From positions 496,001 to 560,000 of the forward strand of contig PGCO01000002.1 in NCBI GenBank assembly GCA_002786355.1: a stretch of 64,000 nt of DNA, given 5' to 3'. The notes beneath the pieces are model-generated. The model saw nothing but the letters and a program-made list of their open reading frames with translations. It had not been told where the DNA came from and did no database searches. Below, piece by piece: positions 50,206 through 58,940 of the stretch. This DNA comes from Sediminibacterium sp. FEMGT703S (lineage in GTDB: Bacteria; Bacteroidota; Bacteroidia; Chitinophagales; Chitinophagaceae). The stretch's first letter is position 1. Each line of letters starts with the position of its first letter. The position numbers were made by a program, and so were the translations under genes.

Positions 50206-52608
50206 CTATACTAGCGCATAATCAACAACCTGTTGCATAGTTTTAACATAATGAAAATGAAGGCCTTTAATGAAACTGCTATCAATTTCTGCAACATCTT
50301 TTTGGTTTAAGTGACAAAGAACAATTTCTTTTAAACCAGCTCTTTTTGCAGCCAATACTTTTTCTTTAATCCCACCTACTGGTAACACCTGACCGCGCAG
50401 AGTGATCTCTCCGGTCATAGCCAAAAATGGCTTCACTTTTCTTCCAGTAAATGCCGAAGTAATTGATGTAAGCATTGTTATTCCTGCACTTGGTCCATCC
50501 TTCGGCACTGCCCCTTCTGGCACATGAATATGAATATTCTTGTTTTTAAATAACTCAGGATCAATTCCTAGCTTCTTATAATTGGCTTGAATATAACTTA
50601 AGGCAGTAGTTGCACTTTCCTTCATTACATTACCTAAATTACCCGTAAGCTTTAATTCACCTTTCCCATCGCTCAATATGGTTTCTATAAATAAAATGTC
50701 TCCGCCAACATAAGTCCAAGCCAATCCTACAACAACTCCAGCCATATTTGCTGTCTTATAAATTTCATTGCTGTATCGCTGTTGTCCTAAAATTCTTTCT
50801 ACATCTACAGCTGTCAAATTCATTTTAACTTTCTCCTTTAATGCCATTTCTTTTGCTTGAAAGCGCATAATAGAAGCAAGTTGTCGGTCTAATTCTCGAA
50901 CCCCACTTTCCCTAGTATATTGTTCAATTACTTTTTCTAAAACCTTATCGTTTATTTTAAAGTTTACTTTAGCCAGACCATGGGCTTCTTTTTGCTTGGG
51001 TACTAAATGTCTTTTGGCTATTTCTACTTTTTCTTCAATAGCATATCCGCTTAAATCAATAATTTCTAAACGGTCTCTTAAAGCAGGTTGTATATTCTGC
51101 AAATTATTGGCTGTTGCTATAAAAAGCACTTTACTTAAATCGTACTCTAATTCAAGGTAATTGTCATAAAAAGTATGATTTTGTTCGGGGTCTAACACTT
51201 CTAATAGTGCAGAAGATGGATCACCTCTATGATCAGCTCCAATTTTATCAATTTCGTCTAAAATCATAACGGGATTAGACGTTTTACACTTCCGAATATT
51301 TTGCAAAATTCTTCCTGGCATAGCACCAATATAGGTTTTACGATGCCCTCTAATTTCACTTTCATCGTGTAAGCCACCCAAACTCAAGCGAACATATTTT
51401 CTACCAATGGCATGCGCAATGGATTTACCTAAAGAGGTTTTACCAATTCCTGGAGGGCCTAGAAAACAAAGGATTGGACTTTTCATGTCTCCCTTTAATT
51501 TTAATACAGCTAGGTATTCTAATATCCTACTTTTAATTTTCGTCATACCATAATGGTCTATATCTAAAACCTTTTTGGCATTTTTTAAATCATAATTATC
51601 GTTGGTATATTCATCCCACGGAAGATCGAGCATTAAATCTAAATGATTGTATACAACTGAATAATCAGGTGTAGATGCATGCATTCTTTCAAGTTTTTGA
51701 ATGCCCGTATTAAATGCATTCTTTGCAGATTCTGGCCATTTTTTGGTTTCAGCCTTTTTCTTCATTTCTGCAATCTCTCTTTCATTGGTATCTCCTCCTA
51801 ATTCTTCTTTGATACTTTTGAGTTGTTGCTGAAGAAAATAATCTCTTTGCTGCTTATCGAGCTCTGTTCTTGTTTTATTTGTGACCTTATCTTTTAATTC
51901 TGCAAATTGTAATTCTCTTTGTAATATATGAACCAATTTAATGGCACGTTCATTCACATCATTAATCTCTAACAACTGCTGCTTCTCTTGTATATCGCTG
52001 TTTAAATTACTGCTTACAAAATTGATTAAAAAGGCAGGGTTTTCTATATTCTTTAATATGATAGATGCTTCTGTAGGCAAATTGGGAGATAGCTGAATGA
52101 TTTGTGCCGCTAGATCTTTTATAGTACTTACATAAGCTTTAAAATCTTCCGTTTCAGGGGCATCATCTTCATTGCATAATTGTATACTTGCCTTAAAATA
52201 AGGATCATCACTTAACATTTCTAACCACTCAAAACGCTTCTTACCCTGAATAATAATAGTGGTGCCACCATCTGGCATTTTAATGAGTTTAACAATCTTG
52301 GCAACAGTACCAATTTTGCAAAGATCTTTTGGCGCAGGTTCTTCTATATTGGAGTCCTTTTGTGCAATTACTCCAATTAATTTATCTGCTTTATAAACAT
52401 CACTAACTGCTTTTATACTCTTATCTCTTCCAACAGTGATGGGTAAAACTACCCCAGGAAATAATACCGTATTTCTTAATGGAAGTATTGGAAGTTCATC
52501 AGGAATTACCAAGTTATTATCCATATCACCATCCTGTTCACCAATGGGAATTATTGGCATAAAATCGGTCTCATCTTCAGACTTAAAAATTAATTTACGC
52601 TTGTCCAT
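50206..52608 (-). CDS. lon: ATP-dependent Lon protease
   Basis: This 800-residue protease has an N-terminal LAN domain (about 33-235), Walker A GPPGIGKTS (about 381-389), Walker B MILDEIDKI and the proteolytic domain with catalytic Ser in KDGPSAGITM (about 706) and a Lys about 43 residues later. Lon degrades damaged and regulatory proteins and is often heat-induced. Its upstream region has an inverted repeat (52641-52658). porQ is downstream and may be coexpressed. Length and domain order are standard. Confidence 0.98.
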   Translation of the reverse strand: MDKRKLIFKSEDETDFMPIIPIGEQDGDMDNNLVIPDELPILPLRNTVLFPGVVLPITVGRDKSIKAVSDVYKADKLIGVIAQKDSNIEEPAPKDLCKIGTVAKIVKLIKMPDGGTTIIIQGKKRFEWLEMLSDDPYFKASIQLCNEDDAPETEDFKAYVSTIKDLAAQIIQLSPNLPTEASIILKNIENPAFLINFVSSNLNSDIQEKQQLLEINDVNERAIKLVHILQRELQFAELKDKVTNKTRTELDKQQRDYFLQQQLKSIKEELGGDTNEREIAEMKKKAETKKWPESAKNAFNTGIQKLERMHASTPDYSVVYNHLDLMLDLPWDEYTNDNYDLKNAKKVLDIDHYGMTKIKSRILEYLAVLKLKGDMKSPILCFLGPPGIGKTSLGKSIAHAIGRKYVRLSLGGLHDESEIRGHRKTYIGAMPGRILQNIRKCKTSNPVMILDEIDKIGADHRGDPSSALLEVLDPEQNHTFYDNYLELEYDLSKVLFIATANNLQNIQPALRDRLEIIDLSGYAIEEKVEIAKRHLVPKQKEAHGLAKVNFKINDKVLEKVIEQYTRESGVRELDRQLASIMRFQAKEMALKEKVKMNLTAVDVERILGQQRYSNEIYKTANMAGVVVGLAWTYVGGDILFIETILSDGKGELKLTGNLGNVMKESATTALSYIQANYKKLGIDPELFKNKNIHIHVPEGAVPKDGPSAGITMLTSITSAFTGRKVKPFLAMTGEITLRGQVLPVGGIKEKVLAAKRAGLKEIVLCHLNQKDVAEIDSSFIKGLHFHYVKTMQQVVDYALV

Positions 52609-52640
52609 ATGCTTCTCGGGTCAAATTGTCACAAAAATGA

Positions 52641-52658
52641 AATGGAAACAGTTCCATT
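52641..52658. promoter_or_regulatory. Inverted repeat upstream of lon
   Basis: AATGGAA and TTCCATT are perfect inverted repeats around ACAG, 33 bases before the lon ATG. They could be an operator or an mRNA hairpin. It does not match the CIRCE heat-shock sequence. The rest of the 195-base gap to the lipoprotein gene holds only that gene's terminator. Confidence 0.35.
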
Positions 52659-52730
52659 GATAAAAGGTATAAATAAACAATATTAGTGCCATCTGTTCAG
52701 CTACGCAGAATTTGGTACAAACTGGCACAA

Positions 52731-52760
52731 AAAAAATCCTCTCGATGTTAATCGAGAGGA
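52731..52760 (-). terminator. Rho-independent terminator of the small lipoprotein gene
   Basis: TCCTCTCGAT and ATCGAGAGGA form a ten-pair stem around GTTA, followed on the minus strand by a T-run (plus A-run 52729-52736). It lies 44 bases after the stop codon. Confidence 0.85.
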
Positions 52761-52803
52761 CCTTCTTACAAGAAGTAATATTAGTAACGAGTACTTGTAT
52801 TAA

Positions 52804-52989
52804 CTATTTCTTGGTTGTATCAACAGTTGCAACAGTTGAATCAACAGCAGGAGCAGCAGTAGTGTCTACAGTTGCAGCAGCAGTGTCTACAGTTGCAGCA
52901 GCAGAATCAGCAGTTGCTTCAGTTGTTTCAGCGTTATTACAAGCAGTCATTAAACCTGCTACAGCTAGAATTGCGAATACTTTTTTCAT
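52804..52989 (-). CDS. Small repeat-containing lipoprotein (61 aa)
   Basis: This peptide starts with a lipoprotein signal, MKKVFAILAVAGLMTAC, with lipidated Cys17. The mature part of 44 residues is nearly all Ala, Thr, Val, Asp and Ser. It repeats a seven-residue AAATVDT unit (AAATVDT twice, then looser copies TTAAPAVD and STVATVD), ending in Lys-Lys. At DNA level two exact 21-base copies stand at 52861-52881 and 52882-52902. It has a clear promoter and terminator of its own, so it is a real gene and may be abundant. No known function; a surface or periplasmic spacer is possible. Nothing similar to a toxin or enzyme is visible. Confidence 0.85.
   Translation of the reverse strand: MKKVFAILAVAGLMTACNNAETTEATADSAAATVDTAAATVDTTAAPAVDSTVATVDTTKK
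52861..52902. repeat. Exact tandem duplication of a 21-base unit
   Basis: Two identical in-frame 21-base copies encode the AAATVDT repeats of the small lipoprotein. Gain or loss of copies would change protein length without a frameshift. Confidence 0.9.
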
Positions 52990-53021
52990 TGTACTTGTTT
53001 TTTGAGTTTTTTATTTGGACG

Positions 53022-53054
53022 CAAAAATAGGGCAAATTTGATTCGAATGCCAAA
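53022..53054 (-). promoter_or_regulatory. Promoter of the small lipoprotein gene
   Basis: TTTG (plus 53051-53054) and the perfect -7 element TATTTTTG (plus 53022-53029) are separated by 21 bases on the minus strand. The leader to the ATG would be about 30 bases. Confidence 0.55.
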
Positions 53055-53069
53055 ATTTTCTTAAAATTT

Positions 53070-54383
53070 CTACTTTTTTCTAAAGAAAATACGGATTGGA
53101 ACTCCTTTGAAGTCAAAATTTGACCTTAATTGGTTCTCTAAATAGTTTTTATAAGGCATTTTGATATCGTCTGGAAAATTTGTAAAAAATGCAAAAGATG
53201 GAACCGGTGTAGGTAATTGGGTTACAAACTTGATTTTTATAGAATGTCCGCGAACCACTGGTGCATGATAACTCTCCACTGCTTTAAGCATCACTTCATT
53301 TAAGGTAGAAGTAGCTACTTTTCTACGGCGATTTTCAAAAACAGTCAAGCCAGTTTCAATTGCTTTAAAAATTCTTGTTTTTTCCGTTACCGAAATAAAT
53401 AGAACGGGTACGTCACTAAATGGGGCCATTTTTTGCTTGAGCAGTTTTTCGTAATCCCTAGCAGTATTGGTTTCTTTCTCAATTAAATCCCATTTATTAA
53501 CCAACATTACAATTCCCTTTCCTTTTCTTGCTGCTAAACTAAAGATGGTAATGTCTTGGGCAGTTATTCCTTTATCGGCATCAATTACCAATAAACAAAC
53601 ATCTGCTTCATCCATTGCTTTAATAGCTCTGATTATGGAATAGAATTCAAGATCGTCTTTCTCTTTGCTCTTTTTTCTAATACCCGCTGTATCAATCAGC
53701 ATAAACTCTTTCTGAAAAAGTTTATAGTGGGTATGTATAGTGTCTCTTGTGGTTCCAGCTATATTACTTACAATTGTTCTCTCCTCACCTACCAATGCAT
53801 TCAATAAAGAAGACTTGCCCACGTTTGGTTGACCAATAATGGCAAACTTTGGAAGCTCGCTATCAACAGTACTTTCTTGACCATCCTCTTCAGAAATATT
53901 CGCAACCACTGCATCTAATAAATCACCTGTACCACTACCAGAAATACTACTGATAAAAAAAGTATTTTCGAATCCTAGACTATAAAACTCAGTCGCCTCA
54001 AGCTCTCTGGTACCATTATCCACTTTATTTACCACAACAAAAACGGGCTTACTACTTCTGCGCAATAAATCTGCCATCGCTTCGTCAAGATCTGTTATTC
54101 CAGTAGCCACATCTACCATAAAAATAATGGAGTTGGCTTCGTCTATTGCTATCTTAACTTGTTTACGTATTTCTACTTCAAAAATATCCTCACTTTGTGG
54201 AACAAAACCACCTGTATCAATAAGGTTAAATGATTTACCATTCCAATCTGCAACACCATATTGACGATCTCTTGTAACACCACTTATATCATCTACAATG
54301 GCTTTACGCTGTTCTAATAAACGGTTAAAGAAAGTACTTTTTCCTACATTGGGTCTTCCAACAATTGCTACAGTGTAACTCAT
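53070..54383 (-). CDS. der: Ribosome biogenesis GTPase Der (EngA)
   Basis: This 437-residue protein has two tandem GTPase domains. The first has GRPNVGKSTFFN (about 8-19), DTGG and NKVD, and the second has GQPNVGKSSLLN (about 183-194), DTAGIRKKSKEKDDLE and NKWDL. A KH-like C-terminal domain follows. Der acts in maturation of the 50S ribosomal subunit. It is 35 bases downstream of era, so the two ribosome-assembly GTPases are cotranscribed. Length and motifs are standard. Confidence 0.97.
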   Translation of the reverse strand: MSYTVAIVGRPNVGKSTFFNRLLEQRKAIVDDISGVTRDRQYGVADWNGKSFNLIDTGGFVPQSEDIFEVEIRKQVKIAIDEANSIIFMVDVATGITDLDEAMADLLRRSSKPVFVVVNKVDNGTRELEATEFYSLGFENTFFISSISGSGTGDLLDAVVANISEEDGQESTVDSELPKFAIIGQPNVGKSSLLNALVGEERTIVSNIAGTTRDTIHTHYKLFQKEFMLIDTAGIRKKSKEKDDLEFYSIIRAIKAMDEADVCLLVIDADKGITAQDITIFSLAARKGKGIVMLVNKWDLIEKETNTARDYEKLLKQKMAPFSDVPVLFISVTEKTRIFKAIETGLTVFENRRRKVATSTLNEVMLKAVESYHAPVVRGHSIKIKFVTQLPTPVPSFAFFTNFPDDIKMPYKNYLENQLRSNFDFKGVPIRIFFRKK

Positions 54384-54418
54384 TTTGTATAATTCTAATT
54401 GAGGTAATCAGTTATCAA

Positions 54419-55294
54419 TTATTGATAACCATATTCTTTTAATTGAAGGTCATTATCGCGCCATTTAGGACGCACTTTTACAAATAACTCTAAAAATATT
54501 TTTTTCTGCACAAACGCTTCTATGTCTTGTCTAGCTTGAATGCCAATCTGACGAATCATAGAACCTTTCTCTCCAATAATAATTGCCTTTTGGGTTTCCC
54601 TATGAACGATTATATCTGCTTGAATTTTGACAATATTTCCTTTGTCTTTGTATTCATTTACTAATACAGCAGTATGGTAAGGAATTTCATCAGCAAACAA
54701 TTCATAGATTTTCTCTCGAATCATTTCAGAAACAAAAAAACGAGTAGGTAAATCACTTAAATCGTCTTCATTGTAAAATGGAACCCCCTCGGGCAACATA
54801 CTAACAATTACTGCCAATAGTTTATTAAGGTGTAATTTTTGAAGTGCTCCAATTTTAACAAGTTGCTTACAATAAGGTTTATTGGCAAAGAAGGTTTCAG
54901 CTTCAGCAATCTTTCCATTCCCTGCAATGTCAATTTTATTTAAGATTAATAAAGCCGGGACTTTTAATTTGAGTGCAGCAAAAATGGCATCACATTCCTC
55001 AAAGTTATCATTGGCATCCACCATCAATAAAGCTAAGTCTGCGTCTTCCAATGCACCCTTTACTGAATCCATCATCTTTTGGTGCAACTTATATTTAGGA
55101 TCAATGATGCCTGGTGTGTCAGAGAAAATGATTTGGTATTCGCCAGGTTTATTTAAGAAAGCTTTAATTCTATGCCTAGTAGTTTGAACCTTAGGAGACA
55201 CAATAGCCATCTTCTCTCCAATTAATGCATTAAGGAGAGTGCTTTTTCCTGCGTTAGGCTTACCAAAAATATTTACAAAACCTGCTTTCACCAA
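54419..55294 (-). CDS. era: GTPase Era
   Basis: This 291-residue GTPase has the G1 motif GKPNAGKSTLLN (about 11-22), SDTPGI (G3, about 58-63), NKID (G4, about 118-121) and a C-terminal KH domain with IIGEKGSMIRQIGIQARQDIEAF (about 240-262). Era binds 16S rRNA near its 3' end and helps assemble the 30S subunit. It is followed by der. An initiator tRNA gene with its own terminator lies upstream. Confidence 0.97.
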   Translation of the reverse strand: MVKAGFVNIFGKPNAGKSTLLNALIGEKMAIVSPKVQTTRHRIKAFLNKPGEYQIIFSDTPGIIDPKYKLHQKMMDSVKGALEDADLALLMVDANDNFEECDAIFAALKLKVPALLILNKIDIAGNGKIAEAETFFANKPYCKQLVKIGALQKLHLNKLLAVIVSMLPEGVPFYNEDDLSDLPTRFFVSEMIREKIYELFADEIPYHTAVLVNEYKDKGNIVKIQADIIVHRETQKAIIIGEKGSMIRQIGIQARQDIEAFVQKKIFLELFVKVRPKWRDNDLQLKEYGYQ

Positions 55295-55360
55295 TTCAAT
55301 TTAATCATTATTTAGGCAATCATCTTGCTGCCACAATAGGGCAGTTCAATAAATTCCATA

Positions 55361-55384
55361 AAAAAAGGCCCCATAAGGGCCTTT
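55361..55384 (-). terminator. Terminator of the initiator tRNA gene
   Basis: AAAGGCCC pairs with GGGCCTTT around a five-base loop, with a T-run on the minus strand. It stands seven bases after the tRNA 3' end. Confidence 0.85.
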
Positions 55385-55390
55385 AAGCTG

Positions 55391-55462
<72 letters not shown>

Positions 55463-55520
55463 ATGTAATGGGTTGCAAAAGTAAGTTCTAGAAGCTTAGC
55501 AACCAAATATTATTTAATGT

Positions 55521-56249
55521 TTAGTCTGTTTTGCGCTTCACAGAAGAAGCGCCACTACTATTAAAATCTTTTATCATTGCTTCACCTTTGTATTGAATAC
55601 TACTTGCCCCACTCGCTTCTGCACTAATTTCTTTATTAGCCAACACCCTAACGGAAGAAGCACCACTTGCATCAATTTTACAAAAATTAACCGCCAAATC
55701 AAATGCTTTTATACTACTTGCTCCACTCGCTAAGTAAGTTGCCTTATCAGCTGTTCCTTTAATGGTTACTTGTGAGGCACCGCTCAAATCTACACGAATC
55801 GTTTCGGTTTCAATTTCGCCATTAAAATCGCTAGCACCTGATAATTCTAGTTTTAAGTCATTTAATTTCATCTTACTTGCCGACTTAATATTACAAGCAC
55901 CTGAAGCTTCTAACTTCACTAAATCTGTAAAAGTAACATAGGCTTTAATTTGATTATTGCTCCATTTTTTCCAACTCATTCCCTTGGTATCTAGCGATAT
56001 ATATAAAGTATTGTTTCTTACAACAGTAGTAATTTTACCCATCAATTCTGCTTCACTTGAGCTCACGGCCACCGCTTGTTCCTTCCCCTGTGATAAGTAC
56101 AGATTAATTGCCCCAGAAATCTCAATTCCATTGAATGGACCCACTTTGCGCTCTTGTGCGTTCGCATCAAATACTATTTTTTTTTCATCTTGGGCATATC
56201 CGACAACTAATAAAAAAATACTTAGAAAGAGTAATAAATGTTTTTTCAT
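55521..56249 (-). CDS. DUF2807 / head GIN domain protein
   Basis: This 242-residue exported protein has a signal peptide (MKKHLLLFLSIFLLVVGYAQ) and then the GIN-domain pattern: VGPFNGIEISGAINLYLSQGK (about 37-57). Repeated beta turns SGASxxx then occur at seven or more places (for example ASGACNIKSA, LSGASDF, DLSGASQV, ASGASSI) in the second half. This makes a right-handed beta-helix-like fold. DUF2807 proteins are abundant in Bacteroidota; function is unknown. It stands between the tRNA and the TPP riboswitch, with TAACTTTT upstream as a probable -7 element. Envelope location is inferred. Confidence 0.85.
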   Translation of the reverse strand: MKKHLLLFLSIFLLVVGYAQDEKKIVFDANAQERKVGPFNGIEISGAINLYLSQGKEQAVAVSSSEAELMGKITTVVRNNTLYISLDTKGMSWKKWSNNQIKAYVTFTDLVKLEASGACNIKSASKMKLNDLKLELSGASDFNGEIETETIRVDLSGASQVTIKGTADKATYLASGASSIKAFDLAVNFCKIDASGASSVRVLANKEISAEASGASSIQYKGEAMIKDFNSSGASSVKRKTD

Positions 56250-56323
56250 AACCGCATTTTGTATTGAAACGTTTAAACAATTTAAAAGTTACAATCGAAT
56301 TAAAAAAGAAAAAACTAGTTTTG

Positions 56324-56414
56324 CACCGTCCTCGGGGTGCTGAATGCTTTAAAACTTTCGGCTGAGAAATACCCGTTGAACCTGAACAGGGTAATTCCTG
56401 CGAAGGGAAGGTGA
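56324..56414 (+). promoter_or_regulatory. TPP (thi-box) riboswitch
   Basis: The conserved thi-box elements are present: CGGGGTGC (56333-56340), GCTGAGAAATACCC (56361-56374), GAACCTGA (56378-56385) and CAGGGTAATTCCTGCGAAGGGAAGG (spread over 56387-56411; key bases CTGCG and AGGGA). P1 pairs CCT (56330-56332) with AGG (56409-56411) and is flanked by CACC and GGTG. It controls the TonB receptor 73 bases downstream in response to thiamin pyrophosphate. No strong terminator follows, so translation control or a T-run based stop is likely. Confidence 0.93.
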
Positions 56415-56486
56415 TACTTTTTTTTGGATACCTCTCCTATTGCATTTCCCTGTTCCCATTATTTAATTTTTAAAACCATTTAAAAA

Positions 56487-58859
56487 ATGAAAAAAATTAT
56501 GGGAACAACAGCAATCATGCTTTTAAGCCTACTGATTACTGCACAAACAAGTTCCAACACATTCAAAGGCCAAGTAGTAGAAAAAGGCAATCGTAATCCT
56601 ATTGCTGGCGCCACCATCACAATTGACAACAGACAAATTAGTGCAAATGATCAAGGTTTTTTTGCGGTAAAAGTGTCTAAATCAAGTACAGTAACCATTA
56701 GTAGTACTGGTTATGAAATCAGTAGTTTTCCTATTCCAACAAAACTTGACGAAGTGCATATCGTTGAATTGAAGCCTTTTCAACTATTTCTTCAACCCTT
56801 GGAAGTTAAAGCTATCAGAGCCAGCGACCGATCTCCTTTTACTAAAACAAACTTAAATAAAGAAGCTATAACCAAAACTAATTTGGGTACTGATATCCCT
56901 TTTTTACTCAATCAAACACCAGCTGTAGTTATCAATGCAGATGCAGGTAATGGTGTTGGATATACTGGTTTAAGAATAAGGGGGACCGATGCAACTAGAA
57001 TAAATGTCACTTTAAATGGAATACCCTATAACGATGCAGAAAGCATGGGAACATTTTTTGTAAACCTGCCAGACTTTGCTTCTTCTGTAAATAGTATTCA
57101 AATTCAGCGAGGAGCAGGTACATCTTCCAATGGCGCAAGTTCTTTTGGCGCAACACTCAATATGAGTACCAATGAATTTAATAGCAAAGCTTATGCAGAG
57201 ATCAATAATAGTGTTGGATCTTTTAATACTTTTAAAAATACTATCAAAGCTGGTACTGGTTTAATTGGTAACCACTTTACTTTGGATGCAAGGGTAAGCA
57301 GAATAACCAGTGATGGATTTATTGATAGAGCTTCTAGCGATTTGAAATCTTTCTATGTAAGTGCTGCGTATCTAAACAAAAAATCATCTTTAAGATTGAA
57401 TGTGTTTTCTGGCAAAGAGAAAACTTATCAAGCATGGTATGGAGTAGCAGAAAGTTTATTAAAAACAGATCGTACCAACAATCCAGCAGGTACTGAAAAA
57501 GCAGGTGATCCATATGAAAATCAAACCGATAATTATACACAAACACATTATCAGTTATTTTATAATACTGCCATTAATGACTATTGGTCATTTAATACTG
57601 CATTCTTTTTAACAAAAGGAAAAGGCTATTATGAGGAATATAAAGCAGATCAGCGTTTTTCTAGATATGGCCTACCCAATGTGGTAGTTGCTGGCAACAT
57701 ATTTACTCGAACCAATTTGGTTAGACAACGTTGGCTCGATAACGATTTCTATGGGCAAATTATCTCATTACAATACAAGAAAAATAAACATGAATTAACA
57801 ATTGGAGGAGGTTGGTCAGTCTATAAGGGTATTCATTTTGGAACCATCCCATATATCCAAATTGGAACAGTTCCACCAGGATACCGATACTATGATTTAC
57901 CAGCTACCAAGAATGATGCTAATATTTATGCAAAATGGCAATATAGTTTTGCAAAAAACCTTTCTGTTTTTGCAGACATGCAATTTAGAACAGTAAAACA
58001 TATCATGAATGGCTTCAGTGACAATCCTACATTAATGGTAAACAGATCATTTAGTTTCTTTAACCCTAAGGCCGGAATTGCTTACAACAAAAACAATTGG
58101 CAAGCTTATCTTAGTTACGCTGTAGCACGTAAAGAACCTAACAGAGACGATTTCCAAGCAAGTTTATTAAATCAACCAACTTATGAAACCTTACACGACT
58201 GGGAATTAGGAATTGAAAGAAAAACAACCACTTACTCTATAGGAGCTACAGCTTATTTCATGAAATACAATAACCAATTGGTTTTAACGGGTGCAATTAA
58301 CGATGTTGGAGCCTATACCAGAACTAATATACCCAATAGTTATAGAGCAGGGATAGAGTTACAGGCAGCGGCCGTAATAAAAAGCTGGTTCAATATGAGT
58401 GGAAATATTAGCTTAAGCAGAAATAAAATAAAATCATTCACAGAATATATTGATGATTACGACAATGGTGGACAAATAAGTTTTGAACACCGCAATAAAG
58501 ATATTTCATTTTCACCCTCTGTTGTTTCTGCATTAACACTCAATTTTACGCCCATACAAAATCTTGAACTAAGCCTTTTGAATAAATGGGTAAGTAAACA
58601 ATACCTAGACAATACACAAAATGAGCAAAGAAAACTAAATGGATTTTATACCCAAGATTTTCGTGTCATTTATACAATGAAGAAAAAATTTCTTAAAGAA
58701 ACGCAAGTGATTTTTCAATTAAATAATGTGTACGATAAAAAGTATGAACCCAACGGATATACTTTTAGCTATTTTGCTGGAGGATCAGTGGTTACTGAAA
58801 ACTTCTTTTACCCAATGGCTGGTAGAAACTTCATGCTAGCACTAAATATTCGAATTTAA
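56487..58859 (+). CDS. TonB-dependent receptor under TPP riboswitch control (probable thiamin receptor)
   Basis: This 790-residue outer-membrane protein has a signal peptide (to about residue 20), a carboxypeptidase-D-like domain (FKGQVVEKGNRNPIAGATITIDN, about 24-46), a plug domain (LLNQTPAVVINADAGNGVGYTGLRIRGTDATRINVTLNGIPYND, about 141-185) and a 22-strand barrel ending in FMLALNIRI. The TPP riboswitch in its leader is the evidence for substrate: receptors with this riboswitch are regarded as thiamin or thiamin-phosphate importers. No other thiamin gene (pnuT, thiC, thiE) is linked. It is a single gene, closed by a long terminator. Confidence 0.92.
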   Translation: MKKIMGTTAIMLLSLLITAQTSSNTFKGQVVEKGNRNPIAGATITIDNRQISANDQGFFAVKVSKSSTVTISSTGYEISSFPIPTKLDEVHIVELKPFQLFLQPLEVKAIRASDRSPFTKTNLNKEAITKTNLGTDIPFLLNQTPAVVINADAGNGVGYTGLRIRGTDATRINVTLNGIPYNDAESMGTFFVNLPDFASSVNSIQIQRGAGTSSNGASSFGATLNMSTNEFNSKAYAEINNSVGSFNTFKNTIKAGTGLIGNHFTLDARVSRITSDGFIDRASSDLKSFYVSAAYLNKKSSLRLNVFSGKEKTYQAWYGVAESLLKTDRTNNPAGTEKAGDPYENQTDNYTQTHYQLFYNTAINDYWSFNTAFFLTKGKGYYEEYKADQRFSRYGLPNVVVAGNIFTRTNLVRQRWLDNDFYGQIISLQYKKNKHELTIGGGWSVYKGIHFGTIPYIQIGTVPPGYRYYDLPATKNDANIYAKWQYSFAKNLSVFADMQFRTVKHIMNGFSDNPTLMVNRSFSFFNPKAGIAYNKNNWQAYLSYAVARKEPNRDDFQASLLNQPTYETLHDWELGIERKTTTYSIGATAYFMKYNNQLVLTGAINDVGAYTRTNIPNSYRAGIELQAAAVIKSWFNMSGNISLSRNKIKSFTEYIDDYDNGGQISFEHRNKDISFSPSVVSALTLNFTPIQNLELSLLNKWVSKQYLDNTQNEQRKLNGFYTQDFRVIYTMKKKFLKETQVIFQLNNVYDKKYEPNGYTFSYFAGGSVVTENFFYPMAGRNFMLALNIRI

Positions 58860-58883
58860 GAGAAGGTAATTCAATCAAAATAA

Positions 58884-58927
58884 AAAAGGGTTAAGGATGA
58901 AGCAACTATGCTTTCCTTAACCCTTTT
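58884..58927. terminator. Bidirectional terminator between receptor and M14 peptidase
   Basis: AAAAGGGTTAAGGA pairs with TCCTTAACCCTTTT (14 bases each) with a further AAGCA/TGCTT stem inside and TG unpaired. A- and T-runs at both ends allow it to serve the plus-strand receptor and the minus-strand peptidase gene. Confidence 0.9.
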
Positions 58928-58940
58928 AGTTTGACAACGA

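Noticed and set aside
52683..52730. TGGCAC near 52725 as a sigma-54 -24 element
   Set aside because: No TTGC element at the proper distance, and no sigma-54 activator gene nearby.
52712..53005. Plus-strand 97-codon open frame opposite the small lipoprotein
   Set aside because: It is the complement of the Ala/Thr repeats and the terminator; its Val/Ala repeats mirror the lipoprotein, which has a signal peptide, promoter and terminator.
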